Assembly: GCA_025355505.1 (NCBI GenBank)
Contig: JANXZM010000052.1
Coordinates: forward strand, 41,754-105,753
Origin: Acidobacteriaceae bacterium
GTDB lineage: Bacteria > Acidobacteriota > Terriglobia > Terriglobales > Acidobacteriaceae
Length of the DNA stretch: 64,000 bases
Direction of reading: 5' to 3'
How positions within the stretch are numbered: the stretch's first letter is position 1; the number at the start of each line of letters is the position of its first letter. Made by a program: the position numbers and the translations under genes. Of this stretch, positions 55,755 through 64,000 are shown piece by piece. The notes beneath the pieces were generated by a model. That model made no database searches and was not told where the DNA came from. It saw nothing but the letters and a program-made list of their open reading frames with translations.

Positions 55755-56546
55755 GTGTTCCAGATGCCAATAGCGATTCCGTTTGCGATGCCGATCGAGC
55801 GCAGCCTGGCTGCCTGGATGATTGCCGGCTCGCGCGTCTCCGGCCTGCTCGTGGTTGCTCCTTTCCTCGGCAGCGCCGCCGTCCCGGCGCGCATCAAAAT
55901 CGGTCTCGCTTTTCTTCTTACCCTATTCCTCGTGCCGCTGGTTCCTGCGACCCCGGCCCTTTCCCCTCCCGCGCTGGCCGTGCTTTTGCTCGGCGAATTT
56001 GCCATCGGGTTCCTCCTCGGATTCACCCTCCAACTCATCTTTGAAGCCGGACAGCTTGCCGGCCAGGTCTGTGGTGTCCAGATGGGGTATTCACTTGCCA
56101 GCGTCATCAATCCCGACAGCATGGCCGACTCCGCAGTGCTCTCCACCTTCTACGAACTGATTGTGCTCCTGCTCTTTATTCAGCTCAGCGTCCCGCACTG
56201 GCTGTTGCGCGGACTCGCACGCAGCTTCGACTATCTGCCGCCCGGTCATCTTTCTCTTACTTGGCCAGCGACGTCCGCGCTTTTTGAATTTGCCGCAGGC
56301 ATGTGGGTCGCCGGCTTGCAGATCGCTGCGCCTGTGCTGGTCGCCAGCTTGTTTGCCGATGTCGCGCTCGGTTTTATCGGCAAAGCTTCGCCGCAATTGC
56401 CCGTCCTGTTTGTCGGGATATCACTCAAGAACCTGCTCGGCCTGGCGCTGTTGTGCAGCGCGGTTGGGTTCTGGCCGCGCTTCTTCGACGCCCGCTTCGG
56501 ACGTGCCCTCGATGCCTCGGAAAGGATTTTGAGACTAGCGCACTGA
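55755..56546 (+). CDS. fliR: Flagellar export gate protein FliR
   Basis: The product is 263 residues with about six helices. RVSGLLVVAPFLGSAAVPARIKIGLAFLLTLFLVPL and FAIGFLLGFTLQLIFEAGQLAGQVCGVQMGYSLASVINP are family signatures. Three starts lie close together (GTG 55749, GTG 55755, ATG 55764); I chose 55755, which has GAGG at good spacing. FliR caps the FliP ring. Confidence 0.94.
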   Translation: MFQMPIAIPFAMPIERSLAAWMIAGSRVSGLLVVAPFLGSAAVPARIKIGLAFLLTLFLVPLVPATPALSPPALAVLLLGEFAIGFLLGFTLQLIFEAGQLAGQVCGVQMGYSLASVINPDSMADSAVLSTFYELIVLLLFIQLSVPHWLLRGLARSFDYLPPGHLSLTWPATSALFEFAAGMWVAGLQIAAPVLVASLFADVALGFIGKASPQLPVLFVGISLKNLLGLALLCSAVGFWPRFFDARFGRALDASERILRLAH

Positions 56547-56563
56547 CAACTGGAAACTGACCT

Positions 56564-57646
56564 ATGCCACAAGCCAACCAAACCGAACCGGCAACCCCGA
56601 GACGCCGCGAGAAAGCCCGAGAAAAAGGGCAGGTGGCCCGCAGCCGCGATCTTATCGGCGCCGCCTCCGGTATGGCCGCTACCTTCGTTCTGTTCTCCCT
56701 GATGTCGAGCTTTCCCCACGCCTGGGGCGGCTTCTTCCATGACTGCATCGAGGGCGCCGTCTCCGGCAATCTTCGCATGGACGCGCTGCCGCCTTTCCTC
56801 AATCACTCTGGACTGTTCGTGGCCACTGCCGCCGCGCTCGGTATGGGATGGATCGTGGCGCTCGGCTCCGCCCTCGCTCAGGGGGGCCTCGTCTTCGCTC
56901 CCACTTCGCTGCTGCCCACCGCTTCCCGCATCAGCCCCGCCGCCAAACTCGGCCAGCTCTTCTCCATCAGCGCGCTTCGCGGACTCATCAAGTCCCTGCT
57001 GCCCGCCGCGGCTGTCGCCTACCTCGGCGTCGGCTGCCTGCGTCGCGACTGGCCAGCGCTCATGTCGCTTTCGGCGCGCTCCTCCCGCGGCACGCTGGGC
57101 TTTGCCGCCGACCGCATCTTCGAAGTTGCCTGGAAATCCGCTCTCGTTCTTCTCGTCTGGGCCGTTCTCGACTACCTCTTCGAGCGCCAACACCTTTCGA
57201 GCGAACTGAAAATGAGCCGCCAGGAAATCGCCGACGAATACAAGGAATCGGAAGGCAATCCCGTCATCAAAGGCCGCATTCGACGCCTGCAGCGCCAAGT
57301 GCGCCGCCGCCGCATGCTGGACGACACCAAGCGCGCCAACGTCGTCATCACCAACCCCACCGAATACGCCATTGCGCTTGAGTACCGCCCCGATATGCCC
57401 GCGCCCGTCGTCGTCGCCAAGGGACGCAACCTGCTGGCCGCCCAGATCAAGGAAATCGCCCGCTGGGAGAACATTCCCATGGTCGAGAATCGGCCGCTGG
57501 CTCACGCCCTCTACCGCACCGTCGAAGTGGGACAAAGCATTCCCGCAAAACTCTACGCCGTCATTGCTGAAATTTTGGCTGCCGTCTACCGCGCCGAAGC
57601 TCGCGCCCTGGCCGCTGCCGCAGCCGCAAGAGGAGGCCGCCGCTAA
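56564..57646 (+). CDS. flhB: Flagellar export switch protein FlhB
   Basis: The product is 360 residues. The N-terminus (PRRREKAREKGQVARSRDL) is typical, followed by four helices and the cytoplasmic switch domain (MSRQEIADEYKESEGNPVIKGRIRRLQRQ). The self-cleavage site reads NPTE instead of the usual NPTH, near residue 267; cleavage occurs between N and P, so processing may still happen. It overlaps flhA by one base. Confidence 0.95.
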   Translation: MPQANQTEPATPRRREKAREKGQVARSRDLIGAASGMAATFVLFSLMSSFPHAWGGFFHDCIEGAVSGNLRMDALPPFLNHSGLFVATAAALGMGWIVALGSALAQGGLVFAPTSLLPTASRISPAAKLGQLFSISALRGLIKSLLPAAAVAYLGVGCLRRDWPALMSLSARSSRGTLGFAADRIFEVAWKSALVLLVWAVLDYLFERQHLSSELKMSRQEIADEYKESEGNPVIKGRIRRLQRQVRRRRMLDDTKRANVVITNPTEYAIALEYRPDMPAPVVVAKGRNLLAAQIKEIARWENIPMVENRPLAHALYRTVEVGQSIPAKLYAVIAEILAAVYRAEARALAAAAAARGGRR

Positions 57647-59748
57647 TGCCCGCTTCGACCGTCACTGCCGCCGCCCCCGCCCGCAACCCGTTCATCGAAT
57701 GGATCGTTCCCATCGCGGCCGTCAGCCTGGTCTTCGTCATGCTCGTGCCGTTGCCGTCGATCGTCCTCGACCTTCTGCTCGCCACCAGCTTTGCCGCTTC
57801 CGTTCTGGTTCTGCTTTCCGCACTTCAGATCCTGCGCCCGGCGCAGTTTTCCGTGTTTCCCAGCCTGCTGCTTCTGCTCACGCTGTTCCGCCTGTCGCTC
57901 AACCTGGCCTCCAGCCGCCGCATTCTTCTCCACGGCAACGAAGGCGCCGGCGCCGCCGGACACGTCATCCAGGCTTTTGGACAATTCGTGGTTGGCGGTA
58001 ACTACATTGTTGGATTCGTTCTCTTCATCGCCCTTATTGCCATCCAGTACATCGTCGTCAGCCACGGCGCCGTGCGCACCGCCGAAGTCACCGCCCGCTT
58101 TACCCTTGACGCCCTTCCCGGCAAGCAGATGGCAATCGACGCCGACCTCAATGCCGGACTGATCGACGAACATCAGGCGCGCGCGCGCCGCGAGCAAATT
58201 GCCCGCGAAGCGGAGTTCTACGGCGCCATGGACGGCGCCGCCCGCTTCAACCAGCGCGACTCCATCGCCACCATCCTCATCACTGGCATCAACATTCTCG
58301 CCGGCTTCCTTATCGGAGTCTTCCAACTTGACATACCTTTTCGCGAGGCGCTAAAAACCTATACCGTGCTCACCGTCGGCGATGGCCTGGTCACCATGAT
58401 CCCCTCGCTTCTGGTCTCGATGGCCGGCGGCATGATCGTCACCCGCGCCTCCTCGAACGCCACCCTCTCCGTCGATCTTGGCACGCAACTGCTCTCCCGC
58501 CGCCGCTCCCTCCAAATCGCCGCCGGTGTCATGGTCGCCCTCGCTTGCATTCCCGGACTGCCGAAATTTTCCTTTCTCACCATCGCCGGCGTCGTTGCCT
58601 TGCTGGCGGCGCGGCTGCCCAAGATCAAAGATAAAGATGGCAGAGTCATAGACGCCGCCGTCGTCGAACCTGGCGCCCCGCCCGCTGAAAAAGACAAGAA
58701 AGCCGCCAAGTCCGACTCCATCGAAGACCTGCTCAAGCTCGACGAACTTTCTCTCGAAGTCGGCTATGCGCTTGTCAACCTGGTCGACGTCCAGCAAGGT
58801 GGACAACTCCTCGCCCGCGTCAAATCGCTGCGCAGCAGCCTCGCCTTACAACTCGGCTTTATCGTTCCGCCCATTCATATCACCGACAACGTTCGCCTCA
58901 AGCCGCGCGAATACGTCATCTCCCTGCGTGGCGTCGAAATCGCTCGCTGGGAAATGCTCGACGATAAGGTCCTTGCCATCAGCTCCGAGCTTAGCCCGCC
59001 CCCGCTGGCCGGAGTCCCCACCCGCGAGCCCGCTTTCGGCGTCGCCGCTCTCTGGATTTCCCCCGCCCTTGAGTCCCAGGCCCTGACCTCCGGCTATGCC
59101 GTCGTGGACCAGACTTCCGTCCTCTCCACCCACCTCGCCGAACTCATCCGTCAGCACGCCTACGAATTGCTTACCCGCCAGGAAACCAAGCGCCTGCTCG
59201 ATCGCCTGAGTGAGAGCCATCCCAAGCTGGTGGAAGAACTGGTTCCAAAAATCCTCAGCCTTGGCGAAGTGCAAAAAGTCTTGCAGCAACTTCTGCGCGA
59301 GCAGGTTTCGGTTCGCGATCTCCCCACCATTCTCGAGGCCCTGCTCGATGCTTCCGCCATCAGCAAACATCCAGTCCTGCTGGTCGAAGCCGCCCGCCAG
59401 TCGCTCGGCCGCGCCCTGGTCCGCCCGCTGCTCTCCGACGATGGCGGCCTGCGCGTGCTGACGCTCGATCACAACATCGAAGAGGAGCTGAGCCGCGCTT
59501 TCAACCCGCAGGCGCCGTCCGCCACCAGCACCGGATTGCAGCCCTCCTTTGTCCGCCGCATTCTGGATGGCTTACGCACGCTTGCCGGAGATCAAGTCGC
59601 GCAGACCGCGCCCATCCTGCTCTGCTCCACCCCCGCGCGCTTTCATCTGCGGCGATTGCTCGAACCCTTTCTTCCCAAAGTTGTAGTGCTTTCTCCCTTG
59701 GAAATTCCTTCCATGATTCCAGTCCAGTCGCTAGGTGTAGTGCGATGA
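57646..59748 (+). CDS. flhA: Flagellar export protein FlhA
   Basis: The product is 700 residues. The N-terminal half has eight helices and the conserved loop LNLASSRRILLHGNEGAGAAGHVIQAFGQFVVGGNYIVGFVLFIALIAIQYIVVSHGAVRTAEVTARFTLDALPGKQMAIDADLNAGLID. The C-terminal half (ALVNLVDVQQGGQLLARVKSLR...) is the chaperone-docking platform. FlhA forms the nonameric export ring. Its start overlaps flhB. No flhF or flhG follows. Confidence 0.96.
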   Translation: MPASTVTAAAPARNPFIEWIVPIAAVSLVFVMLVPLPSIVLDLLLATSFAASVLVLLSALQILRPAQFSVFPSLLLLLTLFRLSLNLASSRRILLHGNEGAGAAGHVIQAFGQFVVGGNYIVGFVLFIALIAIQYIVVSHGAVRTAEVTARFTLDALPGKQMAIDADLNAGLIDEHQARARREQIAREAEFYGAMDGAARFNQRDSIATILITGINILAGFLIGVFQLDIPFREALKTYTVLTVGDGLVTMIPSLLVSMAGGMIVTRASSNATLSVDLGTQLLSRRRSLQIAAGVMVALACIPGLPKFSFLTIAGVVALLAARLPKIKDKDGRVIDAAVVEPGAPPAEKDKKAAKSDSIEDLLKLDELSLEVGYALVNLVDVQQGGQLLARVKSLRSSLALQLGFIVPPIHITDNVRLKPREYVISLRGVEIARWEMLDDKVLAISSELSPPPLAGVPTREPAFGVAALWISPALESQALTSGYAVVDQTSVLSTHLAELIRQHAYELLTRQETKRLLDRLSESHPKLVEELVPKILSLGEVQKVLQQLLREQVSVRDLPTILEALLDASAISKHPVLLVEAARQSLGRALVRPLLSDDGGLRVLTLDHNIEEELSRAFNPQAPSATSTGLQPSFVRRILDGLRTLAGDQVAQTAPILLCSTPARFHLRRLLEPFLPKVVVLSPLEIPSMIPVQSLGVVR

Positions 59749-59799
59749 AAACGATGCGATGACCAGAAAGAACAAGAAAGCCGAACGACGAACAGCGAG

Positions 59800-59841
59800 A
59801 GCTAACAGCTAAAAGCTAAAAGCTAAAAGCTAAAAGCCAAC
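59800..59841 (+). repeat. 7-bp tandem repeat before fliA
   Basis: Six heptamers run in tandem from 59800: AGCTAAC, four AGCTAAA units and AGCCAAC. They end 36 bases before the fliA ATG, in a region that should hold leader or promoter sequence, so copy number could alter fliA output. Confidence 0.7.
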
Positions 59842-59877
59842 GACTACCGACCGCCCTAACGAAAGCAGGCCAGCCCA

Positions 59878-60666
59878 ATGACCAAACAAGCCGCCGAAGC
59901 CTATCAAACCGTCCAGACCGACGCCGAACGCGAGCGCGTCCTCATGGATCAGCTTCCCCAAGTCCGCTACATCGCCCGCCGCATTCACGAGCGGCTTCCC
60001 CGCCACGTGCCCTTCGAAGACCTGGTCCATGCCGGCGTCGTCGGACTCATCGACGCTCTCAACAAGTTCGATCAGTCCAAGCACGTGCAGTTCAGCTCCT
60101 ACGCGAAATTTCGCATCCGCGGCGCCATCCTCGACAGTCTCCGCGAACTCGACTGGAGCCCGCGCGAATTACGCCGCAAAGGCCGCCTCGTCGATTCCAC
60201 TTACTCCCAGCTTTCCGGCAAGCTCGGACGCGCGCCCACCGAAAATGAAATGGCCCAGGAGATGGGCATCAATCTACACGAACTGCAATCCCTGCTCGCC
60301 GAACTCGATGGCCTCGAACTCGGCAGCCTGCGCGTCGAGTCACCTCGCGACGGTAAAGAAGAAGATCTTACCGACTACGTCCCCTCGAAGCCCGAAGAAA
60401 CGCCGTTCTTCCAGTGCCTCCGCTCGGAAATGAAACATCTTCTGGAGCAGGCCATTGCCGAATTGCCGGAAAAGGAACAACGTGTTCTCGCGCTTTACTA
60501 CTACGAAGAACTCACCATGAAGGAAGTCGGAGCCACGCTCGGCATAGGCGAATCACGCGTTTCCCAGATTCATTCTCTCGCCATGGTTCGCCTGCGCGCC
60601 CGGCTCAACTTTCTCACCGAGCCAACCGCTCCCGGCGTTCGAGCGAAAGCTGCGGGTACCACCTAG
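59878..60666 (+). CDS. fliA: RNA polymerase sigma28 factor FliA
   Basis: The product is 262 residues. Region 2 (VRYIARRIHERLPRHVPFEDLVHAGVVGLIDALNKFDQSKHVQFSSYAKFRIRGAILDSLRELDWSPRELRRK) and region 4 (AIAELPEKEQRVLALYYYEELTMKEVGATLGIGESRVSQIHSLAMVRLRARL) are the FliA/WhiG signatures. It directs late flagellar genes such as flagellin. It lies between flhA and fliM with its own spacer. Confidence 0.95.
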   Translation: MTKQAAEAYQTVQTDAERERVLMDQLPQVRYIARRIHERLPRHVPFEDLVHAGVVGLIDALNKFDQSKHVQFSSYAKFRIRGAILDSLRELDWSPRELRRKGRLVDSTYSQLSGKLGRAPTENEMAQEMGINLHELQSLLAELDGLELGSLRVESPRDGKEEDLTDYVPSKPEETPFFQCLRSEMKHLLEQAIAELPEKEQRVLALYYYEELTMKEVGATLGIGESRVSQIHSLAMVRLRARLNFLTEPTAPGVRAKAAGTT

Positions 60667-60680
60667 TAACTCGCTTTCCG

Positions 60681-60730
60681 GTAGAGACGAGGCTTGTCTG
60701 GTGGCAGACGCGGCAAGCCGCGTGGCTACC
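60681..60730. repeat. Inverted repeat of the CAAGCCGCGT family after fliA
   Basis: GGTAGAGACGAGGCTTG... and ...CGGCAAGCCGCGTGGCTACC form a partial stem, with GCGGC-AA-GCCGC as its inner hairpin. It resembles the element at 11957-12021. Confidence 0.55.
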
Positions 60731-60773
60731 GAACTTTTCAAAATGTTTATTCTTACCACCGACTCGAGGCCCC

Positions 60774-61748
60774 ATGGAAAAAGTGCTCAACCAGCAGGAA
60801 ATTGATGACATGGTACGGGTGGCGCGCTCCGGCAATAGCGCCGCCAGTTCCACCGGCCCGGTCGTCCAACCCTGGGACATCCGCCAGGCCGGTCAGATTG
60901 GAAGCGAGCAGTTGCGCGCCATCAACCAGCTTCACGAACTTTTTGCCCGCAGTCTCACCACCTCCGTCGGCGGCTACCTGCGCATCGTCTTCGACTGCAG
61001 CCTGGTTTCCGCGGAGCATCTCACCTACCGCGAGTTCATGCAGAGCATCCCGGAAAAAACCTACCTCGCGTCCTGCGATCTGGCCCCGGTCGGCGCCACC
61101 GCTGTGCTCCAGCTCGATCTCGCCATCGCTTTCCCCATCATCGACGTCATGCTTGGAGGTGAAGGCAAGGACAGCGAAATTGCCCGCGACATCACCGAGA
61201 TCGAAGAACAGGTTCTCGAAGGAATCGTCCGCATCATGTGCCGGGAGCTGCAAACCAGCTGGGGTGCGATTGCGCTCGAATTTAATTTCGGCCAGCGCCA
61301 GCGCTTTCTGCAAACCCAGCACCTGATGCCTCCCGAAGAAAAAAATCTTTGCCTCAGTTTCGAAATCAAAATGTCGGAAACCTGCGGTACCCTCAACCTC
61401 GCCATCCCCGCCGTGGTTTCCAATGCCTTGCTCAGAAAGATTTCCGCCGACTTCAGCTATCAGCGCCGCCGCAGCCCCGTTGAGGCCCGCCTTCAAATTC
61501 AGAAAAAACTGCTCAACTGCTTCTTCCCCGTCGAACTTTCCATGCCGGGCCTGCAAGTGCCTTTGGAAAGCCTTTCCGGACTCGCTCCCGGCCACTTGCT
61601 TCCTTTTCCCGTGAACGCCTCTACTCCGGCCGTCATGCTGGTCGACGATGTTCGGCTGTGCTCAGCCACTCCGGTGCGCGTCAACAACCGCCGCGCCGCC
61701 CGCGTCCTCTCTCTCGAAGCCCCGCTTCCAGCCGCAGGTGAACTATGA
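60774..61748 (+). CDS. fliM: Flagellar motor switch protein FliM
   Basis: The product is 324 residues. MEKVLNQQEIDDMVRVARSG is the CheY-P-binding N-terminus. The middle CheC-like domain (WDIRQAGQIGSEQLRAINQLHELFARSLTTSVGGYLR; VMLGGEGKDSEIARDITEIEEQVL) and the C-terminal SpoA domain (FFPVELSMPGLQVPLESLSGLAPGHLLPF) are present. FliM places CheY control on rotation. GAGG precedes the ATG. Confidence 0.95.
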   Translation: MEKVLNQQEIDDMVRVARSGNSAASSTGPVVQPWDIRQAGQIGSEQLRAINQLHELFARSLTTSVGGYLRIVFDCSLVSAEHLTYREFMQSIPEKTYLASCDLAPVGATAVLQLDLAIAFPIIDVMLGGEGKDSEIARDITEIEEQVLEGIVRIMCRELQTSWGAIALEFNFGQRQRFLQTQHLMPPEEKNLCLSFEIKMSETCGTLNLAIPAVVSNALLRKISADFSYQRRRSPVEARLQIQKKLLNCFFPVELSMPGLQVPLESLSGLAPGHLLPFPVNASTPAVMLVDDVRLCSATPVRVNNRRAARVLSLEAPLPAAGEL

Positions 61749-61773
61749 CTGGCGAACCTATGACTGGAGAAAT

Positions 61774-62664
61774 ATGACTGACGCTTCCGACGCAACCACC
61801 CAAAACCCGGCCCCCGAACTTCGCACCGAACTTCGCAATTGGTGCGAAGCTTGGAAAACGTGTCTCCAAAATGTGCTCTCCCAGGTTTCCGGACAACCCG
61901 CCCCCTTCGAGATTTCTTCCGAGCCCCTGCCCACCGCCGATTCTGACGCGTGGTACACGGTTGTCGCTGGAGGTGCCGTACATGGCGAGATGACGTTGCG
62001 TCTGCCCGCTGCCTCCGGCACCAGCCTTGCGCAGAAATTCCTGGGCGAAACCGAGCCCGCCGCTGCAGGCATCGCCGCTGACCGCATCACTCCTGATAAC
62101 AAGGAAGCCCTGGAAGAACTTCTGCGGCAGATCGCCGGCCTAGCCGCCACCGCACTGGCCGCTGTCACAGGCGGTGAAGTTCAGCTTCATCTCTCCGCCG
62201 CCGCCGCCCCCTCCTGGTCCTCGGACGTCATCGTCTGCCTCCAGACCCGCGACGAAGCTGGTGCCTCCATCATCATCGAAATTCAAATCAGCCCCGCCCT
62301 CGCCGCCGAGCTTCAGCCGCGAGTGCAGGCCGCGTCACCCCCGCAAACATCGGCACAATCATCGGCCCCACCCGCGCCTCCCTCCTTGAACGTGCCCCCG
62401 CCCGCCTCCAGTTACCGCCGCCTCATGGATGTCGGCCTCGGCGTCAAACTCCGCTTTGGCACCCGCAATATGCGGCTGCGCGATGTGCTCGCCCTCTGTG
62501 CCGGAATCGTCGTCGAACTTGATAACCCTCTTCATTCACCGGTGGATCTCCTGCTCGACGGACGCCTCATCGCCCAGGGCGAAGTCGTGGTCGTCGACGG
62601 CAAATACGGATTGCGTGTTACCGACGTTGTCGATCCCACTCCTGCCGCGGGATCTCTTGTCTGA
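61774..62664 (+). CDS. fliN: Long FliN/FliY-type motor switch protein
   Basis: The product is 296 residues, about twice FliN. The C-terminal SpoA domain (LMDVGLGVKLRFGTRNMRLRDVLALCAGIVVELDNPLHSPVDLLLDGRLIAQGEVVVVDGKYGLRVTDVV) is typical. The ~190-residue N-terminal part (WYTVVAGGAVHGEMTLRLPA; PDNKEALEELLRQIAGLAATAL) looks CheC/CheX-like, recalling FliY, but the phosphatase ExxN motif reads ExxR. A Pro/Ala/Ser linker joins them. ATG 61774 is one of three closely spaced TATGACTG words. Confidence 0.88.
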   Translation: MTDASDATTQNPAPELRTELRNWCEAWKTCLQNVLSQVSGQPAPFEISSEPLPTADSDAWYTVVAGGAVHGEMTLRLPAASGTSLAQKFLGETEPAAAGIAADRITPDNKEALEELLRQIAGLAATALAAVTGGEVQLHLSAAAAPSWSSDVIVCLQTRDEAGASIIIEIQISPALAAELQPRVQAASPPQTSAQSSAPPAPPSLNVPPPASSYRRLMDVGLGVKLRFGTRNMRLRDVLALCAGIVVELDNPLHSPVDLLLDGRLIAQGEVVVVDGKYGLRVTDVVDPTPAAGSLV

Positions 62665-62749
62665 TCCCTTATCGCTTGTCATTCCAAGCGAAGCAAAAGG
62701 ATATGCACTTCGTGCTTAAGAATAATTTTTGTCTAAGAAGGATTGCCCT

Positions 62750-63709
62750 ATGCCACATTTCTTCAAGCCGATAACATGGTCCGCCAATTGGATCAAGCGC
62801 CACAACCTTGAATCCTCCGATCCCCCGTGCGCGCTCGTCAACTGCTCCCGCCCGCAATCGCTCTGGCAGCGCCTCCGCCCCCGCCCCAGCGGAACCTTCC
62901 TTCAGGGCGTCTTCTATTGCCAGCCCCAATGCCTGGAAACCGCCCTCATCAACCAACTCTCTCGCCTTCGCGTGATGGCTCCATCGCCGCAGTCCCCCAA
63001 CCGCATTCCCCTCGGCCTCCTCATGGTCGCCCGCGGCAAGCTCACCCACATCGAAGTCCGCGCCGCCCTCGAAGCCCAGCGTCGCGCCCGTTACGGAAAA
63101 ATCGGGGAGTGGATCGAAAAACTTGGCTTTGCCACCGAACACGAAGTCACTGCCGCCCTTGCTCTGCAATGGGGATGTCCCGTCGCCTCTTTCTTCGATC
63201 CTTCCGTTATCCATTTTCCGGGCAGCATTCCCCTTCCCATCCTCGAAGCCTTTCAGATGCTCCCCTTCAACTACGCTGCCGCCACCAAAACCCTCTATCT
63301 CGCCTTTGGAGAACGCGTCGACCACGCCGCTCTCTATGCCATCGAAAAAATTCTCGATTGCCGCACCCAGCCCTGCGTTGCCGGACGCAAAACTATTGCC
63401 CGCCAACTCGAGTCCATGCGCCAAATCCCCCGCCCCAGCGACGTAGAATTCGGACCCATGAAGGACCTGGCAGAAATGGCAAAAATCGCCTCCAGTTACA
63501 CCGCCAGACTAAGTCCGGAAGCAGTCCGCCTCAGCCGCATCGGGCGTTTCATCTGGCTCCGCCTCGATGTCCGGACCGACATTCGTTCCAAAATTCGCTC
63601 CATCACCACCAACCTCGTCTTCCGCCTGTCCACCGAATCCTCCCGCCCCCTCCCCTTCACGCTCCCCTTTCGCCAACTAAACTCTGCGGCCCCACCCCAA
63701 ACCACCTAG
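62750..63709 (+). CDS. MshEN-domain (GspE N-terminal-like) protein
   Basis: The product is 319 residues. After four early cysteines (CALVNCS, FYCQPQC) the MshEN fold appears twice (IPLGLLMVARGKLTHIEVRAALEAQ and KIGEWIEKLGFATEHEVTAALALQWGCPV). MshEN domains bind c-di-GMP in type II/IV secretion ATPases; the ATPase itself is absent here. The C-terminal third is unassigned. AGGA precedes the ATG. As the last gene of the flagellar cluster it may link c-di-GMP to the motor. Confidence 0.75.
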   Translation: MPHFFKPITWSANWIKRHNLESSDPPCALVNCSRPQSLWQRLRPRPSGTFLQGVFYCQPQCLETALINQLSRLRVMAPSPQSPNRIPLGLLMVARGKLTHIEVRAALEAQRRARYGKIGEWIEKLGFATEHEVTAALALQWGCPVASFFDPSVIHFPGSIPLPILEAFQMLPFNYAAATKTLYLAFGERVDHAALYAIEKILDCRTQPCVAGRKTIARQLESMRQIPRPSDVEFGPMKDLAEMAKIASSYTARLSPEAVRLSRIGRFIWLRLDVRTDIRSKIRSITTNLVFRLSTESSRPLPFTLPFRQLNSAAPPQTT

Positions 63710-63722
63710 AAAATGGCTCGTG

Positions 63723-63764
63723 TGGGGACGGAGCTCTGCCCGGTCCAGCCGAGCAAAGCTCGGC
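63723..63764 (+). repeat. Post-stop stem-loop element, copy E
   Basis: It begins TGGGGACGGAGCTCTGCCC 14 bases after the MshEN-gene stop and ends in the perfect hairpin GCCGAGC-AAA-GCTCGGC. Confidence 0.7.
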
Positions 63765-63875
63765 AGCACCACGCCCATCTGCAACAACAAGATGCGCCGC
63801 AACCGCACACGGAAATTGTCTTCCGAGAAAGCAACGACTTTGGGGAAGGGCACAACTTCAGGTGTTCAGTCTCAT

Positions 63876-63914
63876 GACATCCTTTACACAACGTTATCAG
63901 GACATGCTTTACAC
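63876..63914. mobile_element. Possible end of an IS481-like insertion sequence
   Basis: GACATCCTTTACAC (63876-63889) is repeated with one change as GACATGCTTTACAC (63901-63914), with a period of 25 bases. I remember paired words of this type at the ends of IS481-family elements in soil bacteria. No transposase lies inside the window; the rest of the element would be to the right. Confidence 0.35.
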
Positions 63915-64000
63915 TCGGCCCGAGCGAAGCAAGGGCAAGAAGGTAAAGGCAGCCCCAGCTTGGCAGAGGGCAAATGCCGTGGATCACGATGGATGTCGAG

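Noticed and set aside
63706..63987. 93-codon minus-strand open frame at the right edge
   Set aside because: It runs through the stem-loop element and the IS-like repeats and has an unusual Cys/Trp content typical of translated repeats.

Overview
The window reads as chromosomal DNA of a flagellated acidobacterium, probably a Koribacter or Terriglobia-like member of Acidobacteriota. This is inferred from the G+C-rich coding style, the overall gene content and the many short dispersed intergenic repeats; no 16S rRNA is present to confirm it. A perfect 16-bp parS site (24281..24296) points to a chromosomal region on the origin side of the genome.

Layout. 1-4170 is an accessory zone: a partial membrane metallophosphoesterase, an unassigned three-gene cassette (1427-2856) with its own promoter and palindrome, and a VapBC toxin-antitoxin pair whose promoter sits inside an inverted repeat. 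4171-8555 is a leftward arginine operon, argR-argF-argG-argH, with ARG boxes over the argR start. 8704-21142 is mixed housekeeping and exported proteins: HAD hydrolase, PilZ-like protein, SnoaL-like protein, TauE/SafE transporter, M49 peptidase, zinc-ribbon protein, Tat-exported aminotransferase, RlmI-like methyltransferase and a nucleotidyltransferase two-gene cassette. clpB (21520-24183) is followed by parS. tgt-yajC-secD-secF (25608-30521) form a queuosine/Sec group, followed by a TonB-ExbB-ExbD-ExbD system with a TPR lipoprotein (30657-34655), then a biotin carboxylase and its biotin carrier (34869-36918).

38146-63709 is a 25-kb flagellar cluster on the + strand. It opens with a three-gene regulatory cascade: an FlrA/FleQ-like sigma54 activator without an HTH, a FleS/FlrB-like kinase preceded by a good sigma54 promoter, and a FleR/FlrC-like response regulator. 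Then follow flgB, flgC, fliE, fliF, fliG, fliH, fliI, fliJ, fliK, flgD, flgE, fliL, a FliN-like SpoA protein, fliO, fliP, fliQ, fliR, flhB, flhA, the sigma28 gene fliA, fliM, a long FliN/FliY protein and an MshEN-domain protein. These supply the basal body, export gate, ATPase, hook and C-ring. Flagellin, stator, P/L rings, FlgG and FlhF/FlhG are not in the window.

A second theme is repeats. Several dispersed families are visible. One makes stem-loops directly after stop codons (six copies). Another, recognised by a TCATCCTGAGCGAAG core, has entered coding sequence in tgt and appears to have supplied the C-terminus of argG. The final 150 bases carry paired direct repeats that look like the end of an insertion sequence.
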